From assembly GCF_003025615.1 (NCBI RefSeq), contig NZ_PYMJ01000020.1, forward strand, positions 1 through 64,000: a DNA stretch of 64,000 nucleotides, given 5' to 3'. The stretch's first letter is position 1; the number at the start of each line of letters is the position of its first letter. Of the stretch, positions 1-8,013 are shown one piece after another. The notes beneath the pieces were generated by a model that was not told the origin of the DNA, did no database searches, and saw only the letters and a list, made by a program, of their open reading frames with translations. Position numbers and translations under genes: made by a program. The DNA comes from Photobacterium frigidiphilum (lineage in GTDB: Bacteria > Pseudomonadota > Gammaproteobacteria > Enterobacterales > Vibrionaceae).

Positions 1-1
1 T

Positions 2-100
2 ATCTACAATAATATGAGACCGCATCTGAGTTTGGGTATGCAAACGCCAAATGAAGTGCATGAAAAAGGCCAGCAGCTAGCGCTACTGGCCGATCAATAA
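2..100 (+). pseudogene. IS3-family transposase (orfB), C-terminal end only
   Basis: An open frame enters from the left edge and stops at 98-100. Its 32 residues contain YNNMRPHLSLGMQTPNEVH, which is the classic C-terminal end of the DDE integrase (orfB) of IS3-family elements, where the YN..RPH..L....P motif follows the last catalytic glutamate. The rest of the gene lies outside the window, so it cannot be said whether the element is intact. A terminal repeat follows directly, as expected for the right end of an IS3 element. Confidence 0.8.
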
Positions 101-102
101 AC

Positions 103-127
103 CGTCAACGTATTTTAGGACGTGACA
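103..127 (+). mobile_element. IS3-type right terminal inverted repeat
   Basis: Two bases after the transposase stop lies a 25-base stretch ending in TGACA. Read on the other strand it starts TGTCACGTCC, the usual TGT start of IS3-family ends. A 24/25 identical copy occurs at 37751-37775. The element therefore ends about 48 bp beyond the 3' end of nrfA. Confidence 0.65.
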
Positions 128-175
128 ATGTGATTAGCAAAACGTTTTAGCTATCTCTCGATAGGTTAGTAACGA

Positions 176-1639
176 TTAGTACTTTGCTTCACGTGCTTCT
201 GCTTGTTTGTCCCACTCTGGCGCGATGGTCTTTAAGAACTCATCTTTCTCAGCATTCATCTTATCCATATCCATACCAAGTGCTTGTTGTGCCTTCACTT
301 TGGTTGAGATATCAGGAATCTGAATTTCTTCAGTAATACCTTTGGTTGCTAATAAGCGAATAACTTTAGCGCGAGCATCACCAGCTTTATCAAGTGCAGT
401 ACCTAGAATACGTAATGCAACTTCTGGTGCGTGCATATGCACACCATGAGACGCGATTGCGTAATCCCAACGCCACTGTGCATGACGGATATCCATTAGG
501 ATAGGTTCCATCTCTGCTTCAGTTGCGCCTGCATCCCACGCAGCTTTCGCTTCGAAGTGTGCAGCAATGATTTGCTTCTCAGCACGTAACTTCATTTCAA
601 GTACGCTAGCCTTACGCGTTGCTACTACACTTTTAAGTGCTGCCTTAGTTTGCGTATGACACTGGGCACAAGTATCTTCGAAGCGGTCAAATGGGTTACC
701 CACTTTGTGGTCGGTATATACTGTGCCGTCTTCGTTTTGTACTTTAGGCATGTGACAATCAATACAGGTCACATTGTTTTTGCCGTGAATACCTTCACGC
801 CATGTTTCATAGCCAGGATGCTGTGCTTTTAGCATCGGTGCTTTTGAAACGCCATGCGTCCAATCTTTAAAGCCAATCTCGTCGTAGTACACTTCCATGT
901 CGTCAACTGATGTGCCTTTATCCCAAGGGAATTTGACTGATTTGTTTGGACCTGTGAAGTAGTATTCAACGTGACATTGACCACAGACTTGCGCTTGTTG
1001 ATCAAAGCGAGATTGATCTTCAAACTTCTTGCCGATGGTTTCCATTGCGCGTTCAGCGTATGGACGTGACATCTGCAATGCAGGGCCGCCCTTGGCAAAC
1101 TCTTCGCTGCCCGTATTATGACAATCTGAACAACCAATCGCGTTGTTGATTTCAGCGCCTAAACGAGCCCATTTACCTTCAAAGTAGCCATCTTCACCAC
1201 GATCATCGATTACACGTGCCACATCAGGGCTTTTACAGCTCCAACATGCCATTGGCATTGGACCAGACTTGTCATCTGTTGGTCCGCCAGTACGTAATGT
1301 TTCACGTACATCGGTAATCGCGTAAAAGTGTCCACGCGCTTTGTTATAGTCTTTAGAGAAGCCATATCCTGCCCATAGAACGACCATGTTAGGATCGCCT
1401 ACTAAGGCATCTTCTATCTCTTCGCTCTCTTGTGTTGCTTTCCAGCTTTTATATTGCTCAGCGTGAGCTTCAGCAAACTTTTTGTTGCGAGGCTCAAAGC
1501 GCATCCCTTCTTGTTGAGTAGTTGTCTGATTTTCATCAGCCACTGCTTGTTCAGAAGTTGCCAGCGCATTAGTCGATAAGCATAACGCTGACAATATAGC
1601 TGCCATGGCGGCAGTATTTCGCGTCCATTTCTTACTCAC
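176..1639 (-). CDS. nrfA: Cytochrome c552, ammonia-forming nitrite reductase
   Basis: NrfA is the periplasmic pentaheme enzyme that reduces nitrite to ammonium with six electrons. The 487-residue protein has a Sec signal peptide ending near ALA (residue 27). The active-site heme motif is CWSCK (132-136), where lysine replaces histidine as the axial ligand. Four ordinary CxxCH motifs follow at about 170, 219, 292 and 324. Length matches E. coli NrfA (478). It is transcribed away from nrfB, not in one operon as in E. coli. The control region at 1640-2259 holds FNR-like and NarP/NarL-like sites. The unusual CxxCK heme requires the dedicated NrfE/NrfF-type lyase encoded at 4680-7787. An IS end lies just downstream. 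Confidence 0.97.
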   Translation of the reverse strand: MSKKWTRNTAAMAAILSALCLSTNALATSEQAVADENQTTTQQEGMRFEPRNKKFAEAHAEQYKSWKATQESEEIEDALVGDPNMVVLWAGYGFSKDYNKARGHFYAITDVRETLRTGGPTDDKSGPMPMACWSCKSPDVARVIDDRGEDGYFEGKWARLGAEINNAIGCSDCHNTGSEEFAKGGPALQMSRPYAERAMETIGKKFEDQSRFDQQAQVCGQCHVEYYFTGPNKSVKFPWDKGTSVDDMEVYYDEIGFKDWTHGVSKAPMLKAQHPGYETWREGIHGKNNVTCIDCHMPKVQNEDGTVYTDHKVGNPFDRFEDTCAQCHTQTKAALKSVVATRKASVLEMKLRAEKQIIAAHFEAKAAWDAGATEAEMEPILMDIRHAQWRWDYAIASHGVHMHAPEVALRILGTALDKAGDARAKVIRLLATKGITEEIQIPDISTKVKAQQALGMDMDKMNAEKDEFLKTIAPEWDKQAEAREAKY

Positions 1640-1773
1640 GATGTGTCACTCCAGTTTTCTAATTATTAAATAAGGCCAAGCGTTGTGAATGCGGCTAACT
1701 CAAATAACAAAAGATGGAGTTCAAACTAATAGTAGCAAATTATTAAAGGTTATTAATGGAAATGAATGGATAT

Positions 1774-1787
1774 TTGTTTTGGATCAA
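1774..1787 (-). promoter_or_regulatory. FNR-like site upstream of nrfA
   Basis: TTGTT-TTGG-ATCAA matches the FNR consensus TTGAT-N4-ATCAA at 9 of 10 positions. It is centred about 141 bases upstream of the nrfA start codon. FNR activation of nrfA under anoxia is known in E. coli. A convincing -10 box at the expected distance was not seen. Confidence 0.6.
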
Positions 1788-1832
1788 ATGTGTTTATTTG
1801 TTGGTGGGATCTAACCAGTAAAAACAGGTATA

Positions 1833-1848
1833 TACCCCTTATTGGGTA
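1833..1848. promoter_or_regulatory. NarP/NarL-type 7-2-7 site
   Basis: TACCCCT-TA-TTGGGTA is an inverted pair of heptamers with 2-base spacing, the arrangement NarP and NarL recognise at the E. coli nrf promoter. It lies 60 bp further upstream of nrfA than the FNR-like site and could serve either divergent gene. Confidence 0.6.
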
Positions 1849-1924
1849 TTTACTTTCCAGTGATTAATGGGAGGTTATTTTTGTTTTTAAATCTTTAAAA
1901 TCAGCATGTTGGGCGTTATTTTTC

Positions 1925-1938
1925 TTGATCTTAATCAT
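1925..1938 (+). promoter_or_regulatory. Second FNR-like site, nrfB side
   Basis: TTGAT-CTTA-ATCAT matches the FNR consensus at 9 of 10 positions. It lies about 320 bp upstream of nrfB, so it would control nrfB through a long leader or add to control of nrfA. Confidence 0.5.
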
Positions 1939-2259
1939 TAAAAGGTCATTTCTGATGCTACTTAAGGGGTATTTGCAGGCTGACGCAATTTATTACATTT
2001 AAAAATATTATTTAATAAACATGTTAAGCGTTGTGGCTAATAGTATCAGATTAATGAGAATGGATGTCAATTGCAAATGGTTTTTATTTCTTTTTATTGC
2101 ACTTATTTACAAGTGTTTATTTCGTAGCAGCAGTGACTCGAAAAATAATAAAGAAAAACGTTTTGCAGAATTTTAATCAAGAGTTTAAACAGAAATTACA
2201 TTTAAGCACCGATTGTTATTCGTATGTGAGTAGCAATTATGGAGAAGAAAAGGTGAATA

Positions 2260-2862
2260 ATGGGCAATTATAAAGTTGCCATGAATACAATGATTACATT
2301 TTTTGTAGCCATGTGTATTTTTGGTTTTTCTATAAACGTTGCCGCGGACTCGAACACACAGGACGCCACAACCGCGACCCCTGCCGTGATTAATCAAGAG
2401 TCAGGTCAACATGTTGTCAAATTTATAAGGGACAGGGATTACGCTTGTACGCAGTGTCATAAAGATGAAAAAGATGTACTAAAAGGTGCGCATGGTGATG
2501 CCATTCATGCACTGACGGGTCGAGATATAACGTGTGTTGATTGCCACAGTAATGTGGGTGAAAACCACCGTGATGGTGCAAAAGTAGTGACAAAATTCGC
2601 GCCAGCTCAATCGGTTGCTGGTTCTGATAAACCTGCTGCTGATGTCGCGTGGATTAAACAGCAAAACAATACATGTATAAACTGTCACGAGCCGAAAGAT
2701 TTACGTGAAGTGAACTGGACGCATGATGTGCATGCGCTGGATCTATCGTGTGCTTCTTGCCATACCGTGCACCCAGATACTGATCCGATGAAAGGTATTG
2801 ATCGAAAGTCGAAGATTAAGATGTGCGTCGACTGCCACTCAGACCAGAAAAAAGAGAAGTAG
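2260..2862 (+). CDS. nrfB: Pentaheme c-type cytochrome NrfB
   Basis: NrfB is the periplasmic electron carrier that delivers electrons from the NrfCD quinol dehydrogenase to NrfA. The 200-residue product has an N-terminal signal sequence (cleavage near NVAAD, about 29) and five CxxCH heme motifs at about 63, 92, 139, 164 and 189. This is the NrfB count, and the length is close to E. coli NrfB (188). The ATG at 2260 is chosen because AAAAGG lies 7 bases upstream; an internal ATG at 2281 is less well placed. It heads the nrfBCDE-dsbE-nrfF cluster and is followed after 11 bases by nrfC. Confidence 0.95.
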   Translation: MGNYKVAMNTMITFFVAMCIFGFSINVAADSNTQDATTATPAVINQESGQHVVKFIRDRDYACTQCHKDEKDVLKGAHGDAIHALTGRDITCVDCHSNVGENHRDGAKVVTKFAPAQSVAGSDKPAADVAWIKQQNNTCINCHEPKDLREVNWTHDVHALDLSCASCHTVHPDTDPMKGIDRKSKIKMCVDCHSDQKKEK

Positions 2863-2873
2863 GAGATGATGGT

Positions 2874-3566
2874 ATGACGTGTTCAAGACGAAATTTTTTA
2901 GCGGGTGCTGGTGCGGTGATTTTTACCACCGGAGTTAGCGCTGGTAGCGGTGTACTTGGTCGCCAATCGTTAGTCGCGACCATGGACGACGGTGTTAAAC
3001 GCTATGGCATGGTGCATGATGAAACATTGTGTATTGGCTGTACTGCGTGTACTGATGCTTGTCGTGAAGTAAACAAAGTACCTGAAGGTGTTTCTCGACT
3101 AGAAATAGTGCGCAGTGAGCCTCAGGGAGAATACCCAGATGTGAGCTATCAGTTCACTCGGATTTCTTGTCAGCATTGTGATAATGCACCTTGTGTGCAT
3201 GTTTGCCCGACAGGGGCTTCTTTCAAAGACCCTGATACTGGGATTGTCGATGTTGATCCTTTCAAATGCGTAGGTTGTGGTTATTGCCTTGCTGCGTGTC
3301 CGTATAAGGTTCGTTTCTTTAATCCAGAAACAAAATCTGCAGATAAATGTGATTTTTGTCGTAAGACCAACCTGAAGGAAGGCAAACTGCCAGCCTGTGT
3401 TGAATCTTGCCCAACTAAGTCACTGACGTTTGGTGATCTGAATGATCCAAACAGTGAAGTGTCGAAGTTATTAGAGCAAAAAACCGTTTATCGACAAAAG
3501 GTGGAACTAGGCACATCACCGAAGTTATATAAAGTGCCTTATGGAAAAGGGGAGATAAAAGGATGA
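2874..3566 (+). CDS. nrfC: Ferredoxin-like subunit NrfC of the quinol dehydrogenase
   Basis: NrfC is the periplasmic iron-sulfur subunit that passes electrons from NrfD to NrfB. The start at 2874 follows a strong GGAG and gives a Tat-type signal with SRRNFL at residues 4-9, so the frame is not extended upstream. The 230-residue protein has four cysteine clusters of the DmsB/NrfC type: CIGCTACTDAC, CQHCDNAPCVHVC, CVGCGYCLAAC, and CDFC paired with CVESC, consistent with four [4Fe-4S] centres. Length matches E. coli NrfC (223). The stop overlaps the nrfD start in ATGA. Confidence 0.95.
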   Translation: MTCSRRNFLAGAGAVIFTTGVSAGSGVLGRQSLVATMDDGVKRYGMVHDETLCIGCTACTDACREVNKVPEGVSRLEIVRSEPQGEYPDVSYQFTRISCQHCDNAPCVHVCPTGASFKDPDTGIVDVDPFKCVGCGYCLAACPYKVRFFNPETKSADKCDFCRKTNLKEGKLPACVESCPTKSLTFGDLNDPNSEVSKLLEQKTVYRQKVELGTSPKLYKVPYGKGEIKG

Positions 3567-4522
3567 TGACTACTTTTGCCGATGCCTTTTATTTTGATTC
3601 CTTAGTGTGGGATTGGATTATCGCAATCTATTTGTTTCTAGCGGGCATGTCTGCTGGGGCTGTAATGATTTCGATATACTTGAAACGTAAAGTTATTCAA
3701 GGCCACCCAAGCACTAATGGCATCATTAAAGCGACAGCTATTCTTGCACCATTTGGTATTATTGCTGGTTTAGTAATTCTAATTTTCCACCTGACTAAAC
3801 CATGGTCATTTTGGAAAATCATGATTTTCTATAACACATCGTCAGTCATGTCGATGGGGGTAATGCTGTTCCAAATTTACATGGTGGTGTTGTTTGCGTG
3901 GATAGCCATTATTTTTAAAGATGATTTACTCAAACTGTTGAACGGTCGTTTACCGATTGTTAATAAAGTAGTGGGGATCATTAGCAAATATGAAAATAGT
4001 ATTGAGCTATTCTTAGGCTTCTTAGCGGTAATGTTAGCGGCTTATACTGGCTTCTTATTATCAGCACTAAAAACCTACCCATTGTTGAACAACCCTGTAT
4101 TGCCAATACTCTTTTTGTTCTCGAGTTTATCGTCGGGAGCGGCTGCTTGTTTGCTATTTGGTATCGTTGGTTTCAAAGAATCAGCGCATAGCGCCAGTGT
4201 AAAATGGATTCACAAGTTTGAACGCCCGGTTGTAGTGTTCGAATTGTTTGTTCTTTTTGCATTCTTTTCTGGTCTTTACTTCGGTGGTGGACAAAGAGAA
4301 GTGGCGGTTATGGCAGCGATTGGCGGAGGCTTTTGGGCATCGTGGTTTTGGTATGGGGTAATAGGGTTAGGCATGTTGGTGCCGTTGGGTTTGAATGCCG
4401 TTAGTTCAGACGGTGTTAAACACAATAAAGCCTTCATCATGCTAGTGACCACTCTCAGCCTTATCGGTGTATTGATGTTACGTACCTTTATTTTATACGC
4501 TGGACAAATGACACTGGTTTAA
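3563..4522 (+). CDS. nrfD: Membrane quinol dehydrogenase subunit NrfD
   Basis: NrfD is the integral membrane subunit that oxidises menaquinol and hands electrons to NrfC. The 319-residue protein is hydrophobic throughout, with multiple membrane helices as in the NrfD/PsrC family, and matches the length of E. coli NrfD (318). It overlaps nrfC by four bases, which suggests translational coupling. A second ATG directly follows the first. A good terminator lies just downstream, so nrfE onward may need its own promoter or read-through. Confidence 0.93.
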   Translation: MMTTFADAFYFDSLVWDWIIAIYLFLAGMSAGAVMISIYLKRKVIQGHPSTNGIIKATAILAPFGIIAGLVILIFHLTKPWSFWKIMIFYNTSSVMSMGVMLFQIYMVVLFAWIAIIFKDDLLKLLNGRLPIVNKVVGIISKYENSIELFLGFLAVMLAAYTGFLLSALKTYPLLNNPVLPILFLFSSLSSGAAACLLFGIVGFKESAHSASVKWIHKFERPVVVFELFVLFAFFSGLYFGGGQREVAVMAAIGGGFWASWFWYGVIGLGMLVPLGLNAVSSDGVKHNKAFIMLVTTLSLIGVLMLRTFILYAGQMTLV

Positions 4523-4542
4523 TATCAGGCATTACGAAGTCT

Positions 4543-4572
4543 AAATCGCCACATAATTTGTGGCGATTTTTC
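4543..4572 (+). terminator. Rho-independent terminator after nrfD
   Basis: An 11-bp stem (AAATCGCCACA / TGTGGCGATTT) with a short AT loop is followed by a T tract. It sits between nrfD and nrfE. Confidence 0.8.
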
Positions 4573-4679
4573 GTTTAAATTCCGCAGTTATTGATCAAAT
4601 GCAATGCGGGCGACAGTGTGTTACTAGAAGATGGTGAATAAATATTCCTACTACTTCTTGAGCATAAAAAGGAAATTTA

Positions 4680-6728
4680 ATGATCCCAGAAGTTGGACAT
4701 TATGCATTAATACTTGGGTGTGTCTTTGCGGTACTAGGCGGGACAATCCCTTTGTATGGTCTTATTAAGAAAGACTCATATCTTATCCGCTATGCGTGGC
4801 CGTTAAGCTATGGTGCTTTTTTTGCTATCTCATCTTCTATCGTATTACTTGGCTACAGCTTTGCTGTTGATGACTTTTCGGTTACGTATATCGCGCAGCA
4901 TTCTAATTCGCAACTTCCTCAAGTGTTTAAAATTGCCGCCGTATGGGGCGGACATGAAGGGTCATTTCTATTTTGGCTATTTTCACTTGCAGGTTGGAGC
5001 GCTGCTGTTGCATTTGTCTATCAGTACAAAGCCCCTTCAGGCGTGAATCAACCAGAAAAACAAGTGCAGCATGAAGCTTTTATCGGGCGGGTGTTGGTTG
5101 TTCTTTCTCTGTTAATTGCCGCATTTAGTTTGTTTACGCTATTTACTTCAAATCCTTTTTTACGTTTATTGCCAATACCAATGGAAGGGCGAGATTTAAA
5201 CCCAATGTTGCAAGATGTAGGGTTAATTTTTCATCCTCCTATGTTGTATCTCGGTTATGTCGGATTTGCGGTGAGTTTTGCATTTGCCATTGCTGCGTTA
5301 ACAACGTCGGCATCATCTGAACTGCCTTGGGCGGGCTGGAGTCGTCCTTGGGCATTAGCGGCGTGGGTGTTTCTAACTGGTGGTATTTCCTTGGGTTCTT
5401 GGTGGGCATACTATGAATTGGGTTGGGGGGGCTGGTGGTTTTGGGATCCTGTCGAAAATGCTTCTCTAATGCCTTGGTTAACGGGTACCGCTTTACTGCA
5501 TTCTTTGATAATGACTGAAAAGCGAAATGCACTAACTAGTTGGACGTTACTGCTGTCGATCTTTACCTTCTCGTTAAGCTTACTCGGCACATTTATCGTT
5601 CGTTCAGGCGTACTAACTTCTGTGCACGCGTTTGCTGTTGATCCAACCCGTGGCGTGGCATTACTAAGTATTCTTGGCGTGGTGCTATTGAGTTCTTTGG
5701 CGCTTTTTGCTTTAAAGGGCGGTCAATATATTAAGCCTGTACGGTTTGGCTTCTTATCGCGTGAAGCGGCATTTTTGGCGGGTAACAGTTTGTTTACTGT
5801 TGCGACGCTTACTATTTTACTTGGCACGTTTTATCCAATGATATTCCAAGCATTTGGGTTGGGAAATATTTCAGTAGGAGCCCCGTATTTTAATAGCTTG
5901 TTCGTGCCATTAAGTTTCGTGATTTTTGCAGTCATGGGCTTAGCACCACTGATTAAATGGAAGAATGCGACATCAGATAATTTCATCATGCGTATTATTG
6001 CCCCTTTTTCTGCTTCTGTGGTCATTGGTGTTGCACTCTCGGTGATGTTTGAACGAGGCATTAACCTTGTAGTCTGCGTTGCCTTTATCATGGCATTGTG
6101 GGTTACGCTAACGTCCTTACAGGCGCTTTATTTCGATCAAAAGTCGCGTAAAAATTGGCGGTTTGATAGTCAATTTTGCCGCCAGTTCGCGATGGTGACC
6201 GCGCATATTGGTGTGGCTGTTGCGCTTGTCGGGGCAACATTAGTGAGTTATTACGTCGAAGAAACTAATAATAGAATGGGACCGGGTAGCCAATTAGTTC
6301 TGGGTGATTACCAGTTTGATTACCAAGAAACGGAGTTATTAATTGGCCCTAATTACACGGCTGAACAAGCCAATATTGCAGTAACGCGGATTAATGGTGT
6401 TGATGATGATGCTGAAAATATAGGTTTTATTAAGCCACAGCGTCGGCATTACACGGTGCGAACAATGAACATGAGTGAGCCGGGTATTCATTGGTTTTGG
6501 AAAGGTGATATTTATATAACGCTGGGTGACAAAATCAATAAGACAGATTATGCCGTACGTATTCAATATAAGCCTTATGTTCGTTGGTTATGGATCGGTA
6601 GCTTGTTGATGATGTTAGGTGGTGCTATGGCAGTGCTTGCTCGTATTAGAATCATGGTAATGACTAAGAAGCTGCAGCGTCAATGCCAAGAGGCAAAACT
6701 CACATCAACAATTATTATGTGGAAGTAG
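4680..6728 (+). CDS. nrfE: CcmF/NrfE-type heme lyase subunit
   Basis: CcmF-family membrane protein for attaching heme to apocytochrome; beside nrf genes its likely task is the CxxCK heme of NrfA. The 682-residue, many-helix protein carries the tryptophan-rich WWD signature (GWGGWWFWDPVENASLMPWL, about residues 248-267), a second FLGTFIVRSG-type conserved segment, and a large periplasmic region before the last helix. It is longer than E. coli NrfE (552) and resembles full-length CcmF (about 650), so it may combine the roles. The start follows AAAAAGGA. It begins 157 bp after nrfD beyond a terminator, and dsbE follows closely. No complete general ccm operon is in the window. Confidence 0.88.
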   Translation: MIPEVGHYALILGCVFAVLGGTIPLYGLIKKDSYLIRYAWPLSYGAFFAISSSIVLLGYSFAVDDFSVTYIAQHSNSQLPQVFKIAAVWGGHEGSFLFWLFSLAGWSAAVAFVYQYKAPSGVNQPEKQVQHEAFIGRVLVVLSLLIAAFSLFTLFTSNPFLRLLPIPMEGRDLNPMLQDVGLIFHPPMLYLGYVGFAVSFAFAIAALTTSASSELPWAGWSRPWALAAWVFLTGGISLGSWWAYYELGWGGWWFWDPVENASLMPWLTGTALLHSLIMTEKRNALTSWTLLLSIFTFSLSLLGTFIVRSGVLTSVHAFAVDPTRGVALLSILGVVLLSSLALFALKGGQYIKPVRFGFLSREAAFLAGNSLFTVATLTILLGTFYPMIFQAFGLGNISVGAPYFNSLFVPLSFVIFAVMGLAPLIKWKNATSDNFIMRIIAPFSASVVIGVALSVMFERGINLVVCVAFIMALWVTLTSLQALYFDQKSRKNWRFDSQFCRQFAMVTAHIGVAVALVGATLVSYYVEETNNRMGPGSQLVLGDYQFDYQETELLIGPNYTAEQANIAVTRINGVDDDAENIGFIKPQRRHYTVRTMNMSEPGIHWFWKGDIYITLGDKINKTDYAVRIQYKPYVRWLWIGSLLMMLGGAMAVLARIRIMVMTKKLQRQCQEAKLTSTIIMWK

Positions 6729-6738
6729 AGTAACTGTG

Positions 6739-7266
6739 ATGAAAAAGACACGATTTATTCCATTGGTACTTGCTTCATTGGCTGGCATCTTGTTAGTAAT
6801 AGGAATGAACAGTAAATCTGTTCCTACGGTGTCTCCTTTAGCGGATCGTCCTGTCCCTGATTTTGCTCTGCCTAGTTTGCAACAAGAATTGGGCAGCATT
6901 ACTCAAGCCAGCTTGAAAGGGGACGTACAACTGCTGAATGTTTGGGCGTCGTGGTGCAGTATTTGTAAGTCTGAACATGCCTATTTACAGCAATTGGTAG
7001 CAGAGCAGTCTTTAAGCATTATTGGATTAAATTATCGTGATGAACGCAAAGCGGCATTAAATGAATTAGCCCAAACAGGTAACCCTTATAAGAAAGTGAT
7101 TTATGATCCGAAAGGGTCGTTAGCATTAGATCTTGGAGTTTACGGTACACCAGAAACATACCTGATTGATAAAAACGGTATTATTCGACATCGTTATGTA
7201 GGGGCCTTAACCCCGACTATTTGGGAGCAGCAATTTGCACCGCTAGTTGCCCAATTAAAGGAATGA
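6739..7266 (+). CDS. dsbE: Membrane-anchored thiol:disulfide reductase, DsbE/CcmG type
   Basis: CcmG/DsbE proteins keep the cysteines of apocytochrome c reduced before heme ligation. The product (about 175 residues) has one N-terminal membrane anchor and a thioredoxin fold with the active site WASWCSICKSEH, close to the WCPTC of E. coli CcmG, followed by the cis-proline segment YGTPETYLIDK. An in-frame GTG directly precedes the chosen ATG and could also serve as start. It lies between nrfE and nrfF, so it presumably serves NrfA maturation. Confidence 0.9.
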   Translation: MKKTRFIPLVLASLAGILLVIGMNSKSVPTVSPLADRPVPDFALPSLQQELGSITQASLKGDVQLLNVWASWCSICKSEHAYLQQLVAEQSLSIIGLNYRDERKAALNELAQTGNPYKKVIYDPKGSLALDLGVYGTPETYLIDKNGIIRHRYVGALTPTIWEQQFAPLVAQLKE

Positions 7267-7787
7267 GTATGATACGTCTTTATTTGAAGCCGTTGCATTT
7301 AAAGGAGCCACATTTGAATCTGTCTAAAGCGCCTTATTTAGCTTTGATCTTTGGTTTTATAATCGTGATATTAAGCGTGTTATCACCTGTTCAAGCTAGC
7401 GGGGAACAAATTTTTATTGCCGCTGATAGCCAGTTAGTTGAATCGGTTGAAACCTTTCAATTTCGTTCGCCGCTTGAACATAAAAGAGCATTAGAATTAG
7501 CCAAAACCTTACGCTGCCCACAATGTCAGAATCAAAACCTGATTGAATCAAACTCGCCAGTCGCCAAAGATTTACGCTTAAAAGTGTATCAAATGATCAA
7601 TGCTGGCAGCACCGATCAAGAAGTCATTGAATTTATGACAAGCCGCTTTGGTGATTTTGTTTTGTATCAACCCAAGTTTACGCCTCAAACGTATGTGTTA
7701 TGGCTTGCGCCTTTTTTTATCTTACTTTTATTTGGCCTATTAGGTATCCGATCTATTCGCTCGAATAGACGAGAAGATAAGCTTTAA
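7263..7787 (+). CDS. nrfF: NrfF/CcmH-type cytochrome c maturation thioredoxin
   Basis: This 174-residue protein has a signal/anchor sequence, the CcmH active site LRCPQCQNQNL, and one C-terminal membrane helix followed by a basic tail. CcmH/NrfF binds and reduces apocytochrome and hands it to the CcmF/NrfE lyase. The start ATG overlaps the dsbE stop (ATGA). Another ATG two codons later is possible. No nrfG or CcmI-like TPR gene follows, so that function must come from elsewhere or is absent. Confidence 0.88.
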   Translation: MSMIRLYLKPLHLKEPHLNLSKAPYLALIFGFIIVILSVLSPVQASGEQIFIAADSQLVESVETFQFRSPLEHKRALELAKTLRCPQCQNQNLIESNSPVAKDLRLKVYQMINAGSTDQEVIEFMTSRFGDFVLYQPKFTPQTYVLWLAPFFILLLFGLLGIRSIRSNRREDKL

Positions 7788-8013
7788 CGATATATAACTT
7801 TACTTAATTATCATTTTATCATTACCCCGCTTGTATGAAAATTGAGCCGTTCATATTTGTATACACCACGGTTCTTTGCCTACACTGATTTCGTTAGATC
7901 ATTGATATTGATTCAAAACGAAAGAGCATGCGGTGTACTGTTTGTTTGGTGTGTAGTATTCACAATGCATTAGTTATCCGTATGGTTATTCCTCGAATAA
8001 ACAGGATAGTTAA

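Larger units (their letters stand above)
1640..2259. other. Divergent nrfA/nrfB control region
   Basis: This AT-rich 620-bp gap separates the divergent start codons of nrfA and nrfB. Besides the FNR-like and Nar-like sites listed separately, it contains an isolated Nar-type heptamer AGGGGTA at 1965-1971. The leader between the 1925-1938 site and nrfB is over 300 bases. The short open frames inside it have no ribosome binding site and are not called. Confidence 0.6.

Noticed and set aside
829..1137. 102-codon minus-strand frame inside nrfA
   Set aside because: It lies in another frame of nrfA, whose heme motifs run through the same DNA; its own translation has no domain or start signal.
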